Below are positions 47,039-58,788 of a stretch of DNA of 64,000 bases, piece after piece. The notes under the pieces were generated by a model, which saw only the letters and a list, made by a program, of their open reading frames with translations, was not told the DNA's origin and made no database searches. Source of the stretch: Morchella semilibera (taxonomy: Eukaryota; Ascomycota; Pezizomycetes; Pezizales; Morchellaceae); assembly GCA_009192285.1 (NCBI GenBank), contig WBVU01000012.1, forward strand, positions 1,860,001-1,924,000, in the 5' to 3' direction. Position numbers and translations under genes: made by a program. How positions within the stretch are numbered: the stretch's first letter is position 1; each line of letters begins with the position of its first letter.

Positions 47039-49058
47039 ATGATGTTCAGGGTCTTTACACATACAGCTCCGGTCCAGCACTTGTGGAGGCAGGGAGCTCG
47101 AGAGGTGAAGTTTCATAGCTACCCTCGAGCACAGTTCCGACATTCAGCAGTATTACTCAAGAGTGGGAATAACCAGAAATGTCCAAGTGCTATATCGAAG
47201 GTTAGTTATAGCTATACAAACAGCTATATAGGCTAAAATAGATAGCTAACACGGTGAGCGTTAGGAACCCGGCAAAGGAAAGGCCAGCAGAGATGCTACC
47301 AAGATCGGGTTTTTTGATATGTCCCTATCAACTGAGATAGCAATAAAAAAACGCGGGAATGCAACAAAGGTATATATATATCAAACCAATATCATATAGC
47401 TCAGTGGTTAGCTAACACATAGTATAGGCCAGTAAGACTGACAATGGCGTTCCAAAAATCGACTTTTTTGATATGTCTGTGTCGAGGGAGGTCATATCAC
47501 CTAAAGAGAGGAAAGCGCAGAGATCTGAGCAGGGATCAAGCGCTGCCAAAGTACTTTAATTCCTGAACCTGTTGTGCCGAGGAGAGGTAGCTAATGAGGC
47601 GTAGAAACCAGAGAGGACAGGTGCCAGCAAAAATGGTCAGGCCGGGAAGATCCAGTTCTTCGATATGTCCCTGTCGAGGGAAATTGCAACGTCCGAGCCA
47701 AAGGCCCAGAAAATACCCGCAGTATCAAAGGTATATAAACACTATATCGTCCAAATATGGAGGGTTTATTTGCTGATATAGGGCGGTGTAGAAACTAGTG
47801 AAGGTTACCGATAAAAAGGCTGCAAAAACAAAGTTTTTCGATACGTCCCTACCTGTCGAGATTGTTGTAAAATGCCAGGTATCTGTAAAGTCAGATGGTA
47901 AAGACCAGCAAGCATTGCTGAAGGATTTTCCAAGCAGTGGAGAGAAAAATGCAAGTTAGATCCAGACGATGTGAGGGGTTGATCATGAGCTAATAAGACC
48001 TTTAGAAGAAACTTGACAGCGTAAATGATTCAACCCCAAGTTCTACTACGGCCCCGAATAGTTTGATTGCCGCCGCCGCCCTAAAACTGGACCTAGAACC
48101 TCTGTCTAATCCTACATTGGGTAAGTGTTTCAGTCGGTGCGAAGGTTGAAATACCAAATCCACTACCTCAAGGCCCCCCCCCCCCCCCCCGGTGCAAACC
48201 CCGCTCCCCCAGAGTCCTTAATCCCAAAGAAGAAAAAGAAGGCTAAAAAGGTCGTCCGTATCTCAAGATTATTTCCACACCCGCCTACGCCAAATGCTTC
48301 TCTATTTTTATTTCCTCCTCCATACCAAGACCCTCGCTGCTTCTCCCGAAGTCAAACACTTCCTTACCAATACTCCCTTCCTCACTGTTTACCATCTCAG
48401 CTCCAGTGCCGTTCTCCCTTCCACAAAATATCTCATCAATAGTGGCCGCATCGACGACTACACTCTACTCCCGAAGGACTGCCTCATCACCAACCAGGGC
48501 TGCTACATGAACGTTATCACGCAACCTGGTGCCCCCTTCAGCGTCTACATCGGCGGCAGCGGCAGCACCACGAGGAGGCCTAAAGCCTTGAAGCGGCCGC
48601 TGCAGGGCCGCCTAAGTGATCCCCCACACACCGAAAAGCTGGCAGGCGGAAGCGCCGGTGTTGGCCGGCGGGTGGCACAACATCTGGCATTGGCAGAGAA
48701 GAAGACCTCCACGACGCCACACTACAAATGTATGCAGGAAGAGGGAAGCCGGTATGACTTTAGGCTGCTGGCGGCGTTTCCGGAGATAGTCGAGGCGGGC
48801 GCGGTGTGGGTTCTAGAATCGTTTCTAGTACATGAACTAGGGACGATGCCAGTGAAGGGCGAAACGGGGGTGGTTAGGTATAAGGGACTGAATAGACGGG
48901 ACCCATTGACCACTTCAATCGTACCTTCAAAGATTGTCTTGGGGGAAGATGGGAAGAAGAGAAAGGTGCCAGTATACGAAGGACTACTTGAACATCAGAA
49001 GCCTAGTACTTTGAGCTGGTTGTCGGAGCGGGAACCAGGTATGATGGCTGGAGTTTAA
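47039..49058 (+). CDS. Multi-exon protein: mitochondrial-type N-terminus, four exon-encoded repeats, GIY-YIG-like domain
   Basis: Exon 1 (47039-47200) encodes a basic, Arg/His-rich N-terminus like a mitochondrial presequence. Exons 2-5 (47265-47369, 47428-47550, 47605-47730, 47792-47950) are all phase 0-0; each encodes one repeat around [KT]-x-x-FFD[MT]S[LV][SP]-x-E[IV]. The next intron (47951-48005) fits GC-AG (GCAAGT donor, CTAAT branch, TTTAG); without it the frame stops at 47957. Exon 6 (48006-48120) joins through a C-run-containing intron to 48213, encoding ESLIPKKKKKAKK. A last splice, probably 48250 to 48330 or 48257 to 48352, enters the final exon ending at 49058. There GCY...VYIGG, GVGRRVAQHL and VLESFLVHELGT match the GIY, YIG, Arg/His helix and catalytic-Glu positions of GIY-YIG nucleases. 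Repeats and nuclease-like part could be separate genes. Confidence 0.55.
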
Positions 49059-49897
49059 AGCGGATTTGTTTGATGGAGTTATCAAGTAGGATTATATAAT
49101 ATCTGGAGGTTGTTATTAGTGGAGTTTGATTTTTTGGGGGTTTCCTTTGTGTGGTCTCTACATACATACATACATGATGTATCTTTCCTAGAGTATTTTA
49201 TCTGTTTTTAGAAGTACATGACATTATATAACAGTCGATAAATTCCGGGTAATATACATTATAACGGCAATAGTTGGTAGAGATAGATTAATTGCATGAA
49301 GAGCTTAAGATTTGCATGTGCATACATCATGTATCGAAGACCCAATTGGCAGAGTAAATAATGGAAAGATAGCCTTTACAACCGGGACAAGATGGCGTCG
49401 ATGGATTTAAAAGAAACCATCGTGGCTATAGTACTGCTCTCCACCCACGATAAACTTTTACCAAAAGTGAAGTTAACTTACCACCCATCATATTACTATC
49501 CCAACACATGCAAATAGATGTAATTATATAAAGGAAGGACATCGAACTCTCGAGCTTCCAAAAAAGCACCGATAAGTCCTCCCCCATCGAACCAATTAAC
49601 CGACCAACCAACCAACAAATTAAATCGTCCTGTTCGCTCCCGCCCATAAAGCAAGCGAGTCCATCAAACCCCCCCCTCAGCAAACGTGGCATCCCATCCA
49701 CACACATCCACACACCCACCATAGACTTATATAATTATACCTACACGCACATAACGTTTCTGGACTGGACTGAGTCTGCATACAACCAGTACACTCTGCT
49801 GCGCAGAACGACATTAAGGTCGAGTCCAGTCTTTGAAACCTTCGCGAGACTGCAACCGCGTACCTACCACCTCGCATGCAACTACCGAACTCTGACC

Positions 49898-49914
49898 CGA
49901 GTGATGTGATGTGA
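49898..49914 (+). repeat. CGAGTGA-N6-RTGA motif, copy 12
   Basis: The central six bases are TGTGAT and the end is GTGA. Confidence 0.8.
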
Positions 49915-52900
49915 TCGGCATCAACACCACTACCACCACCACCTGTCAACGTACGTACTAGAGAGTAAAGTACTTGGGGTACCTACGTCTCGGCTCCAGC
50001 TGGTCTCGGGTACCTGAGCTGAAGCAATGTCTCGGGCCGGGTTCCACATTCTACATTCTACTCTAGTCTGGTAGAGCAGGCAGGCAGGTAGCGAAGAGAA
50101 GAGTTCTTTCGGCTGTTCTGTCGGGTCGGGGAGACACACGACTCTACATACATACTTGTACATATGCAGCCATCTGCGCAGCCAGCAACAGCAGCCAACA
50201 GGGAGACATACCGACCAGTGTATCTGCAAGGGGGTTGCCAAGACAGACACCTAGCTGCTGGAGTAGAGTATGAACTCCTGCCTACAACCTACTCCTACAT
50301 ATATACCAAGAGAAGGGGGGAAACTGGATGCGTTATGCTTAAGTGTCATGTCAATTTAATAACACAACACATAGGCAATCAACATGCCAGAGTCCCTCTG
50401 CCGTCGTCTGCATCTCCCGTCATTCGGGCCGATCTGCAGCCCCTCCACTTCAACGGGCTGAGTGGGCGAGGTGAGACTATTGGCTGGGGGGGGGGCCGGG
50501 GTTGGTTCGGGCGGGATTATTGGTCGGGCCGCCGGCGGCCGAGACCTACGTGCCGTGAGGAGTGATGGAGTGGAGCGAGTGGTTGATTGATATGATGCTG
50601 AGCCTGGGGGCTATTGGTGGTGAGGGAGTGGGGGTTGTGAAGGAATGGATTGATGGATGGATGGGTGTCCGCCCGATGATAATTTACCATTCTCTCCCTT
50701 CTCCGCCCCTTCCCCGTCCGGACCCATCGTCTCCGAGCTGCTCATCATACTCTAAAGCTAGTATGTATGTGTATGTATGCTGTAATTCTCTCACTATCCA
50801 CATATCCCCAGAGAAACTGATCTATCGCATCGCATCGTCTGCGTATGCCCTGTAGTCAGTATAGTGCTCCGTCAACAAGGAAACCCCCAAGCTCTAGTTC
50901 TCCCTCCAACTGTAATTGTCATATTGTATCCATAAATAGCCACATCATCGCGGGCAATTGCAAACATTGCCATCATCACCATCACAACGTCACGACGAAA
51001 GAAAAAAAAAAAATTAAAAGACGCGTACTGAGCAGATCTATCTATTTAAATATTCTTTTCCCCACGATGCAAGTGCATAACGTCCCTCCCTCGTACGCCC
51101 ATCCCCCACCTCCCCATTTTTATTTTCGCTCCGCATTCGATCGTCCTCTAGCTAGAGCAGCCATGACAGCGTCCACTACATACACAGCAGCCATCAGACG
51201 TCATGTCACCCAGGCCCTTGGGCCTTGGGAGGAAGGCAGGCAGGATGAAGGGACAGCTTCTTCTGCTCAGACTTCCTTTCCTTTCCTTTCTTTTCCCAGG
51301 CTGGCTTGTCGTGCCGGACAAGAATAGAATCAGATTCTACATACCTAGCTTTTTTTTTTTGCCTCAATCAATTTTTTCAAAATGGGGAGGTTGGGAACCC
51401 TCCCTCGTTCATGATGGGCGAAACAAAAATTCCTCGTTGACGTCGAATCAGTTGTCACTGTCAATGACAGGAAGATAATAATTCGGGAGGTTGGGGGATT
51501 TGTCTATCATGGGTTGGGGTTGCTGTCCAGGTACTTATTGGTATGGGCGCTAGTTTCGCCAAATGTTTTAGCGAAAAAGGGTGTTTAGCTAATCTAATCT
51601 GGACGAGGCTCTCACTTTTATTAGACAGAGAGCCTCAACACGTGTTTGGGCCGACTCCTGCCCTCAGTCAGATAAGCACGCAATTGGTCCAAGCCGTTCC
51701 CCTGTTTCCTGAGTAGATAATCTACTCTACACATCGATGTAGGTACTTTTTTTTTTCTCAGAGCAGATAGACGCAATTCCCACGTCACGGAACCTCCAGA
51801 AAGAGAGAGCACATAAAAAAAGTTAGGTAGCATGTACCTCCATGTAATGTAAGAAACGGGCATCAATGCCGCTGCGTACCACACACGGCACGAGGGCCCC
51901 CAATCCTATGCTAGGAGTGTTTCGATACAGCAAACCTGTTCAGCTCCGGGCGGACACATCTCTCTTTCCGGATAAGAAGTGGGAAGTATGGGTACTACTA
52001 CTAGTAGCTGGCTGTATGGGCTGTATGGGAGAAAAAAAAACACAGAGGTTGGGTAGAAACGACTTCAAACAGGAACCAGGACCCCTGGCTCCATGGCACT
52101 GTAGAACCCCTGCTGAGTATGGTTATTGACCCCCCCAGGATATCCATAAGGCATGCCTTGGGGGGGGTGGGTGGGTGGTTGTCTCGCCAACGCTGGTGTG
52201 ATGCTCTTTCCTGTTTGGGCGAAAGTGCAACGCGGGAGTGATGTGTGTGCTGGCTGGTTGGAGGGGAGAGAGGTGTTGAGATTGGGAACTTAGATAGATC
52301 CACAACCCTCTCATTCCTCCCCCCCCACCTCCTTCATAGGAGGAATATACCTAATGTTATGTTATGAATCGTATGTGTGTGTGTGTGTGTGCGTGTGTGT
52401 GATATGTCGTACTCTATGTACCCGCCCTGGATAACTCGTAGTAGAGTAGTACCGCTTAGTACTACCACCATTATCCACTACCAAAGTAGAAGTAGGGCGG
52501 CGCATATGTAAGAACGAGGGATAGGGAAAGTTCCCGGCCTCTCGATTTTTCCCACTCGAAACCGATTAATTGTCGCAACAATAGCCAGAAGAGAAGGGAG
52601 GGTAAGAGAAATAGAGAAAAAGAGGTGGAGCCAGAAAAAAAAAAACGAACAATAACGGGGGAGGTTGGTAAAAGGTAAGCCCGGAACAAAGTGACTTCCC
52701 TGCTCAGGATTCTATTCCTTCCCACATCTCTCTTTTCTTCTTCTCTGCCTTTCCCACAACATCCTTTCTACTTCCCTCCCTTCTTCCCTTCGTCCCTCTC
52801 CTCCCTTTCTTTCTCTCTCCCCCTCCTCCCTCCTCCCTCCCTCCCCCTCCTCCCCTCCTCCTCCTCCTCCTTCTCGTTCGTACCTGCATACGATTCCAAT

Positions 52901-52976
52901 CCATCAATCCATTGTTGGTTGGTCATCGTAACTGCTCGGTTTGTTGCACCGTTTCCTCTGTTATGCCTCAAAGCGT

Positions 52977-53003
52977 TATTATTATTATTATTATTATTAT
53001 TAT
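52977..53003 (+). repeat. (ATT)n microsatellite
   Basis: A trinucleotide array of about nine units, ending in ATC and lying 195 bp before the start codon of the cell-surface gene. Confidence 0.9.
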
Positions 53004-53198
53004 CATTCCGTTTCAGCCGCTAACCAGCCTCCTCATATTCTAGCAGACTATCTCACCTTTGTTGCACGGTTTCCACGCTGCAACCATTCTACGAACCCTT
53101 TCCTCTCTTCACGATTAACGACCTTATCTGATTTTTACGATTCAATTCTCCCCCCCCCACCACACCATCTCCACCCCCCCCCCCATATATCGCCCATC

Positions 53199-54530
53199 AT
53201 GAGATCACACACTGCCCCGACGCTATTGTCGCTGCTATTTACTCTACTGCATACTTGCTCGTCTTCGCCAGTACCCTTCGCTGAACCCATACCCCAGTCC
53301 TCCTCGAATACCTGTAATGCGAACCAGGTTCCTTGTGCTGGAGCAGATAACCCTAGTCTTTGCTGCTCATCCTCCCAAGTTTGCTGGTATGCAGGACAAT
53401 GTGGTACTCCCTCCCAAGTTGGGTGGAACTACCTCACTACAACGCTCACAAACGTCGACGTTGTAACCACGGTATACTCAGCATTCGTTTCCGGTCCCTC
53501 TGTGTCTGCTACGCCCACAACAACATGGTCTTTGACCTACACTACCCCAGCTGTCGTCGGCTCGTCCTCGTCCAACTATATCTACACCTCAGGCTCATAC
53601 ACCCCACCAACCCGGCCCACCGAGTCCATCAATGGTGGCGTCGTTGGCGGAGATATCTCTGGATCAAAGATCATGGTTCCCTCCGTCACCGGAACAAACA
53701 CCTTCATGGTTCCAGTCGCAACCGGAGATCTTGGATACGGCGGTGTGGTTGGCGGGGACTCTGGCGGTGGCAGCGGGTTGACCGGTGCACAGATTGGTGG
53801 TATTGTCGGTGGTATCTTGGGCGCGCTCTTCTTGCTCGCGCTGCTTCTGCTTTGCTGTTGCATGAGGAGGGGCGGTGGTGGCTTCGCTGGTCTTTTCGGT
53901 AACAAGCACAGGCACCAATCTGTCGCACATGAGGAATCATCCCACAGCAGTCACAGCCACGGATATGGTAGCGCAGCTGCCGGCGCCGCCACCGGAGGCC
54001 TCCTCGGTGCATTGTGGGGCAAGAGGAGAACGACCACTACCACGACCACCACTACCCATCACCACCAACAAGGCCACACCGGTTCCCATGGCGCTCAATA
54101 CGGCGGTTACTCTGGTGCCCACGGCGCTGTTGGGCACGGTTCCTCCGGAATGGTTCAGGGCGGTCACCAGTCTAGTAGCGGCCACCACGGTAGTGGTGGT
54201 GGTGGTGGTGGATTCGCGGCAATGATGGGTGCGGCTGCTGCAGGTCTGACATCAATCTTCATTACTAGGAAAACGCAAACCCACCACATGAGCGAGAAGC
54301 ATACTTCATCCTCATCGGATTCGTACGACTCGGAGTACGTCTCTGAGACAGGCAGTCAGACCGGCAGCTCAACCAGCTCGACCTCCTCGAGCAGCTCCAG
54401 CTCAAGTAGTAGCTCTAGCAGCAGCTCCAGCTCAGGACACCCCGGACACTCCGGACACTCGCACCACCCCAGTCACCACCCTAGCCACCACCCTAGCCAC
54501 CACCCTAGCCACCATTCCGGACACCGGTAG
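53199..54530 (+). CDS. Single-span cell-surface protein, wall-sensor-like
   Basis: A single exon of 443 residues. I chose the ATG at 53199 because it begins a signal peptide (LLSLLFTLLHTCSS) directly; upstream in-frame codons run through simple repeats. A short ectodomain contains a Cys cluster (CNANQVPC, SLCCSSSQVC, QCG) followed by a long Ser/Thr-rich stalk. One membrane span covers about 197-221 (IGGIVGGILGALFLLALLLL) and is followed by CCCMRR. The cytosolic tail is Gly/His/Ser-rich, with a Thr run, a Ser run of about 20 and a tandem SHHP repeat at the end. The layout resembles fungal Wsc/Mid2-type stress sensors, though no true WSC domain is visible. Function is inferred from architecture only. 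Confidence 0.8.
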   Translation: MRSHTAPTLLSLLFTLLHTCSSSPVPFAEPIPQSSSNTCNANQVPCAGADNPSLCCSSSQVCWYAGQCGTPSQVGWNYLTTTLTNVDVVTTVYSAFVSGPSVSATPTTTWSLTYTTPAVVGSSSSNYIYTSGSYTPPTRPTESINGGVVGGDISGSKIMVPSVTGTNTFMVPVATGDLGYGGVVGGDSGGGSGLTGAQIGGIVGGILGALFLLALLLLCCCMRRGGGGFAGLFGNKHRHQSVAHEESSHSSHSHGYGSAAAGAATGGLLGALWGKRRTTTTTTTTTHHHQQGHTGSHGAQYGGYSGAHGAVGHGSSGMVQGGHQSSSGHHGSGGGGGGFAAMMGAAAAGLTSIFITRKTQTHHMSEKHTSSSSDSYDSEYVSETGSQTGSSTSSTSSSSSSSSSSSSSSSSSGHPGHSGHSHHPSHHPSHHPSHHPSHHSGHR

Positions 54531-55486
54531 TGGGGAGAGGAGGAGGTGATATTGATAAATGATGTATGGGATATGAAATGATTCAATTCGACTTGTATGA
54601 TTTTTGATGATTTCTGCCTTTTTTTTTTTTTTTAAACCCCCCCCCCCCTTTCTTATAGGTGTCGAAAAATGATTTGAAGAGAATTTGTTGTGTTTTCTTG
54701 TTCCATTCCAATCTGTGATATCTTTTGTTGCTTTTTTCTTGTAGCTTCTCTTAGCATGCATGTCTTTGAGAAAATTAGGGTTTCGCGGGGAGGACGTAAT
54801 GAATGATGATGTTGAGACGTAGTTGTTTAGTATAGTGGGCGGGGGTTCGAGGGGGTCAATTGGGAGTAGTAGCAGCGAGTGTCGGGAGGAAGTGTTGGGG
54901 GGTATTGGGTTCCTTTTGTACGTGGAGTTTGTTTTGCATTCCTTATGTCTTTTGGAATTGTGTGTGAGTGTGTGTTTTCTGTGATGGAATGCGGGCAAAA
55001 GAATTTAGTGGTGGAATGCTGTTGCAAAGAAGTAGCGAGTAAGGGAATTGATGTCATTGTCATGTAACTAGCTTCTTCTTTTTCTTCCTTCTTCCTTCGT
55101 TTCTCTTTTCTTTTCTCTGCTCTATGCTCAATACCTTACCTTTAACCCCTAGATCACCAATAAAGAAGGAAGAAGTACATAGCTTTAACTGCAGTGTTCA
55201 AGCCCCAAGCTGTCCCGTGCGTACCGCTGCCCCACACCACGCCCTATGTAGCTACGTCACATCACAAGGCTTGGGCGGTAACCAGCCACCAGAGAAACAT
55301 AACACTGTGTTACACTACCAGCTCACGAGGGCATGGTGGCGGAGTGTGCATGCCTCGCGGAAGTGCAAGGCGTAAGAACATTCCAGGGGCCGCAATTGGC
55401 TTAGAGTCGGTGTGGGGGTGCATGTGGTGTGTGGTGTGGTGTGGTGCGGTACGAGATGTGGGGGGGGGGGGGGGTGTGAAGGGCGG

Positions 55487-55503
55487 TCATGGAACGTCAC
55501 TCG
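55487..55503 (-). repeat. CGAGTGA-N6-RTGA motif, copy 13
   Basis: Read on the minus strand, the central six bases are CGTTCC and the end is ATGA. Confidence 0.8.
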
Positions 55504-56169
55504 TTGTGTCACGGGTGGGAGGGCGGGACTGCGTTGCTTACATGTACTTAGACGGTACCCATCACCCCCCGCCTAGGCTGGGGCCAACAGGGCCCATACA
55601 GACAACCCGTAGGTGCAACGCCCCGGGTGGTTGTCACAGCTTAGTACTTTGCATCGAAGTGGTGCAGAGGTATCTGGGGTGAGGCGGGAGGCTGGATGGT
55701 TGTTGGTGGTCAAGAGGAGAGGGGTTTAGGTCCTCTCTCCTCAGGTATTCTCTAATTATGGCTGGCCTCTTACATAATACCTAACCCTTAGTACTTGTGG
55801 TGATGATTACCACAGTATTTCTAGAGCTCGCAGAGGGAGTCTCCGTCTATTAAGCAGAACGACAGTACCTACCCAGCTCGAGAGGGGGAGAGTGTGGGTT
55901 GGTCTAGTGCCACCGGGCAGGAGCGCTCACTACAGGGCCTTTCTTGCTGTGTCTGTGGCATACCAACGCCGGCTCTCCAGCCTGCTAGCTCCCGCCGTGC
56001 CGCCGTGGCTGGTAACCCCGGCGACGAACGGCTGGAGGATAACAATAACAACCCCATGCACTAACGCGGCGACCACATTCACCAGCGCTGGACTGGCACT
56101 ACGCACGAGGGCCTGGATGGCATACACGTACATGAAGTACACATACGGGTCTTGGCGCCCTGTTGGGGT

Positions 56170-56186
56170 CGAGTGATGTTTCGTGA
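56170..56186 (+). repeat. CGAGTGA-N6-RTGA motif, copy 14
   Basis: The central six bases are TGTTTC and the end is GTGA. It lies about 190 bp beyond the permease stop codon. Confidence 0.8.
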
Positions 56187-56371
56187 CTGGCTCTGTTGCT
56201 GCAATCGGTGGGGGAAGACACAATGGTGTTATTGTGGCCGCTGGCTATCTACAGACATGTGGATTGACTGATTACTTCTAAATACTACCCGTCATTAATT
56301 AAATCCAGTACCTACCTAAATACACACAATTACGGCCATATATGGTACATTATCATGGTCGCCCTCCACCC

Positions 56372-57928
56372 TCAAACCTTGGCTACCCTCCACCACCTGC
56401 TCCCCCTACCGCCCCCCGCCCCCTCCAGCTTCTGGTCCTGCCTCGTCAGCGCCCACACCCGCAGCGCATACATGCACCCCGCCGCGGCGAGATACATGCA
56501 CCCCGAGAAGATCTGCGGGTACAGATACGCATTGCGCTCTCCAGGGCGGCGGAGATAGAGCGCGATTGGCTCCGAGACTGGGGAGTGTCAGCGGGAGTGT
56601 CAGTGCTTGATAAGGGGGAGTTACATGTTGTGGGCAGGACCACCGAGAGCCATACCAGCGACAGCGCGCTCGGGAGCTCCTTTATCCCCACCACTTCGAC
56701 CGTGACCGGGGATACCGTCTACACCTCGTGTCAGCACCGCGGGAGGGGGGGATATAAAACACATGCACCCACCGTCCAGAACGTGCCGCACACCGCGCCA
56801 TTGACCAAGCTGAACAGCACAGCGACCCCAAAGCTCCTGGCCCAAATCCAGATACAGAAGCAGCTCAGCGCGCTCGCCAGCGTCATGAGCCCGCTCACAT
56901 TGATCCTCCCATAGCGATCGCTCGCGACGCCGACCAACGGCCTCCCAAACGCCATCCCCAGGTTCAGCATCGCCGTCAGCACGCCCCCCTGCGCCCCCGT
57001 CATCCCCAGCCCCGCCGCATAGTCCGGCAGCGAAAACAAAATCACCACATACCCCAGCATCGAGAAGACGCCCCAGGCCAGCACCAACCGGAACCCGCCG
57101 CCCTGCCGGCGCACAAGGCGCCAGTCCAGCGCGCGCTGGCTCGGCCGCACGGCCCGGTTGCGGTCGCGGATCAACACCGTGCACGCCGCGTTCGCGGTAA
57201 ACACGCATGCGGCGACGATGCGGAAGGACCACTGCGCGCCGAGCGTGTTGATGGCGCGCTGGCTTGCGAGCGAGAAGATGAGGCCGCCGATGCCGCTGCC
57301 GGCCGCGGTGATGCCGTTGGCCAGGCTGCGCTTCGCGCCGAACCACTGCGAGATTGTGCCGACGGAGGAGGTGAAGAGGAGGCCCAGGCCCCAGCCGAAG
57401 AGGACGCCCTGCGTCAGGAAGAGGTGCCAGATGGTGGTGGAGAAGGAGGCGAGGACCAGTGCGCTGGTCTGCAGCAGGATGCCGAGGGACATGCCGGTGC
57501 GGGTGGAGGTGTGGCGGAGGAGCAGCGTCGCGAGCGGCGCGATGAGCATGGATTGGGAGATGGAGAGGCCGCCGATGAAGGCGTATTGGAGCGGGGTGGC
57601 GGAGGGGTATTTGTCTGTGGAGAGGTAGTGGGCGAGGTAGACGCCGTAGGACTGGTAGGTCAATTCAGCTGTATCCTAAATGTACATATATATATTATAG
57701 ACAAAAACATACGCTGTTCACACCCCAGGTCATGGCATTGACCACGAAGCAGCACCCCACAACGACCCATCCGTATCCCCCGTCCGGCGGTACATCGACA
57801 TCGACATCGACAGTCTCCTGCAGCTCTTCATCCTGTCTGGCAATACCATCTGTGGCTGAGATGGCCTCCTCTTTCTCCATATCGAGTTGCTGCTGGGGGT
57901 GAGTCAAGTGTGTGGAGGAGGGCGTCAA
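56372..57928 (-). CDS. MFS transporter, monocarboxylate-permease type
   Basis: Four exons (57928-57713, 57675-56773, 56718-56625, 56577-56372) give 472 residues, or 456 if translation starts at the ATG at 57880. The N-terminus has an acidic run followed by PPDGGYGWVVV, the hallmark of fungal monocarboxylate/riboflavin-type permeases. Family continuity supports each splice: GVNS-DTAELTYQSYGVYLAHY, GTFWT-TVSPVTVEVVGIKELPSA, and PTT-FSEPIALYLR. About 12 hydrophobic spans are expected; AFGRPLVGVASDRYGR is the central-loop MFS motif. It probably moves a carboxylate or related small metabolite across the plasma membrane. The first intron is only 37 bp, at the low end for fungi. Confidence 0.88.
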
Positions 57929-58271
57929 TTGCGAGACTCGACTCTCAGCTGGCTAGTCCTCTCGATACCCCCAAAGCTGTGGAAGCGGGGGGGGGAGCTG
58001 TCGACAGATATATATATGTACATATATACCCCCCTCCTCCATATCTACATGTAGAGTCACAGCCCTCCAACCCCGGTAGAGAGGAAAGAAAGGAAAGAAA
58101 GGAAAAAAAACCCTAGCTACTAAGCCCGGTAAAGCAAACAATTCCCTGTCCAAAAAGATGCTTAAAAGCTGCATGCATATTTGTCCTCTTAGCCGAGCAG
58201 CCGGCGGTCGGGGGTGGGTCTGCTGACAAATGCGTGCAGTAGCGGAACTGGCAGGTGGAGGGAGGGGGGGC

Positions 58272-58288
58272 CGAGTGATTTCTTGTGA
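58272..58288 (+). repeat. CGAGTGA-N6-RTGA motif, copy 15
   Basis: The central six bases are TTTCTT and the end is GTGA. It lies about 345 bp upstream of the permease start. Confidence 0.8.
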
Positions 58289-58671
58289 GGGGATCTTCTG
58301 GTAATTGTGTTGTGGGGATGTGGGGGTTGGTGCTTTGGTGGGTGGGATGTGGGGTTGGTATGTTGGGTGTGCTTTATACTAATATGTACTTTACTCTACT
58401 ACATGCACTGACTGGTAGGAGGAGTACATGTAGCTGTGTATGGCGCTCTGGCTACATGCCTCACTATCTATCACGCATGTGGCTTCTTGACATGACCAGT
58501 GTCCTCGATCAGCCCATCACACGTCAAGACCACCCAGGAGAGGAAGAAGTTGATTGTTGTGACTTTTATAACTAACTTTTGTGTAAGTCTTTTCTAACAA
58601 CAAGTTCTAACAATACAATGTGTATTAATACGAAGGAAAAGGGGAGAGAAGAAAGCGTCGATATATGGAAC

Positions 58672-58688
58672 CGAGTGATATCTCATGA
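58672..58688 (+). repeat. CGAGTGA-N6-RTGA motif, copy 16
   Basis: The central six bases are TATCTC and the end is ATGA. It lies about 100 bp beyond the CCC1-like stop codon. Confidence 0.8.
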
Positions 58689-58788
58689 TTGACACCACCA
58701 GATATATGCTACAGTTACAGATTAATGGAACAAAACAGCACAGAAGAGAGAAGAAGATATACCTCGCCCAAGAACATTTTCCACCAAT

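Larger units (their letters stand above)
49059..53198. other. Long intergenic spacer
   Basis: Nothing coding is supported. It holds one CGAGTGA-N6-RTGA motif, a (GT)n tract at about 52374-52402, a G run near 50487, and just upstream of 53199 a 150-bp pyrimidine-rich tract (52730-52875) and an (ATT)n array (52977-53003). The last two probably lie in the promoter or leader of the following gene. Confidence 0.5.
54531..56371. other. Intergenic spacer
   Basis: Lies between the 3' ends of two convergent genes. It contains two CGAGTGA-N6-RTGA motifs, a T run next to a C run (54620-54650), a 14-G run near 55461-55474 and TACATGTA near 55540. No gene is supported. Confidence 0.5.
57929..58788. other. 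Intergenic spacer
   Basis: Lies upstream of the permease and downstream of the CCC1-like gene, with both genes on the minus strand. It holds two CGAGTGA-N6-RTGA motifs and TACATGTA near 58046 and 58424. Confidence 0.55.

Noticed and set aside
47396-47420. tRNA A-box-like TAGCTCAGTGG
   Set aside because: Lies in an intron; it contains the GCTAAC branch site and no B box follows.
52691-53023. Frames on both strands upstream of the surface-protein gene
   Set aside because: Pure pyrimidine/purine tract and ATT microsatellite; low complexity only.
56621-57346. 241-codon frame in the permease gene region
   Set aside because: It is an out-of-frame shadow of the permease exon; Arg/His/Gly-rich from GC-rich codons.
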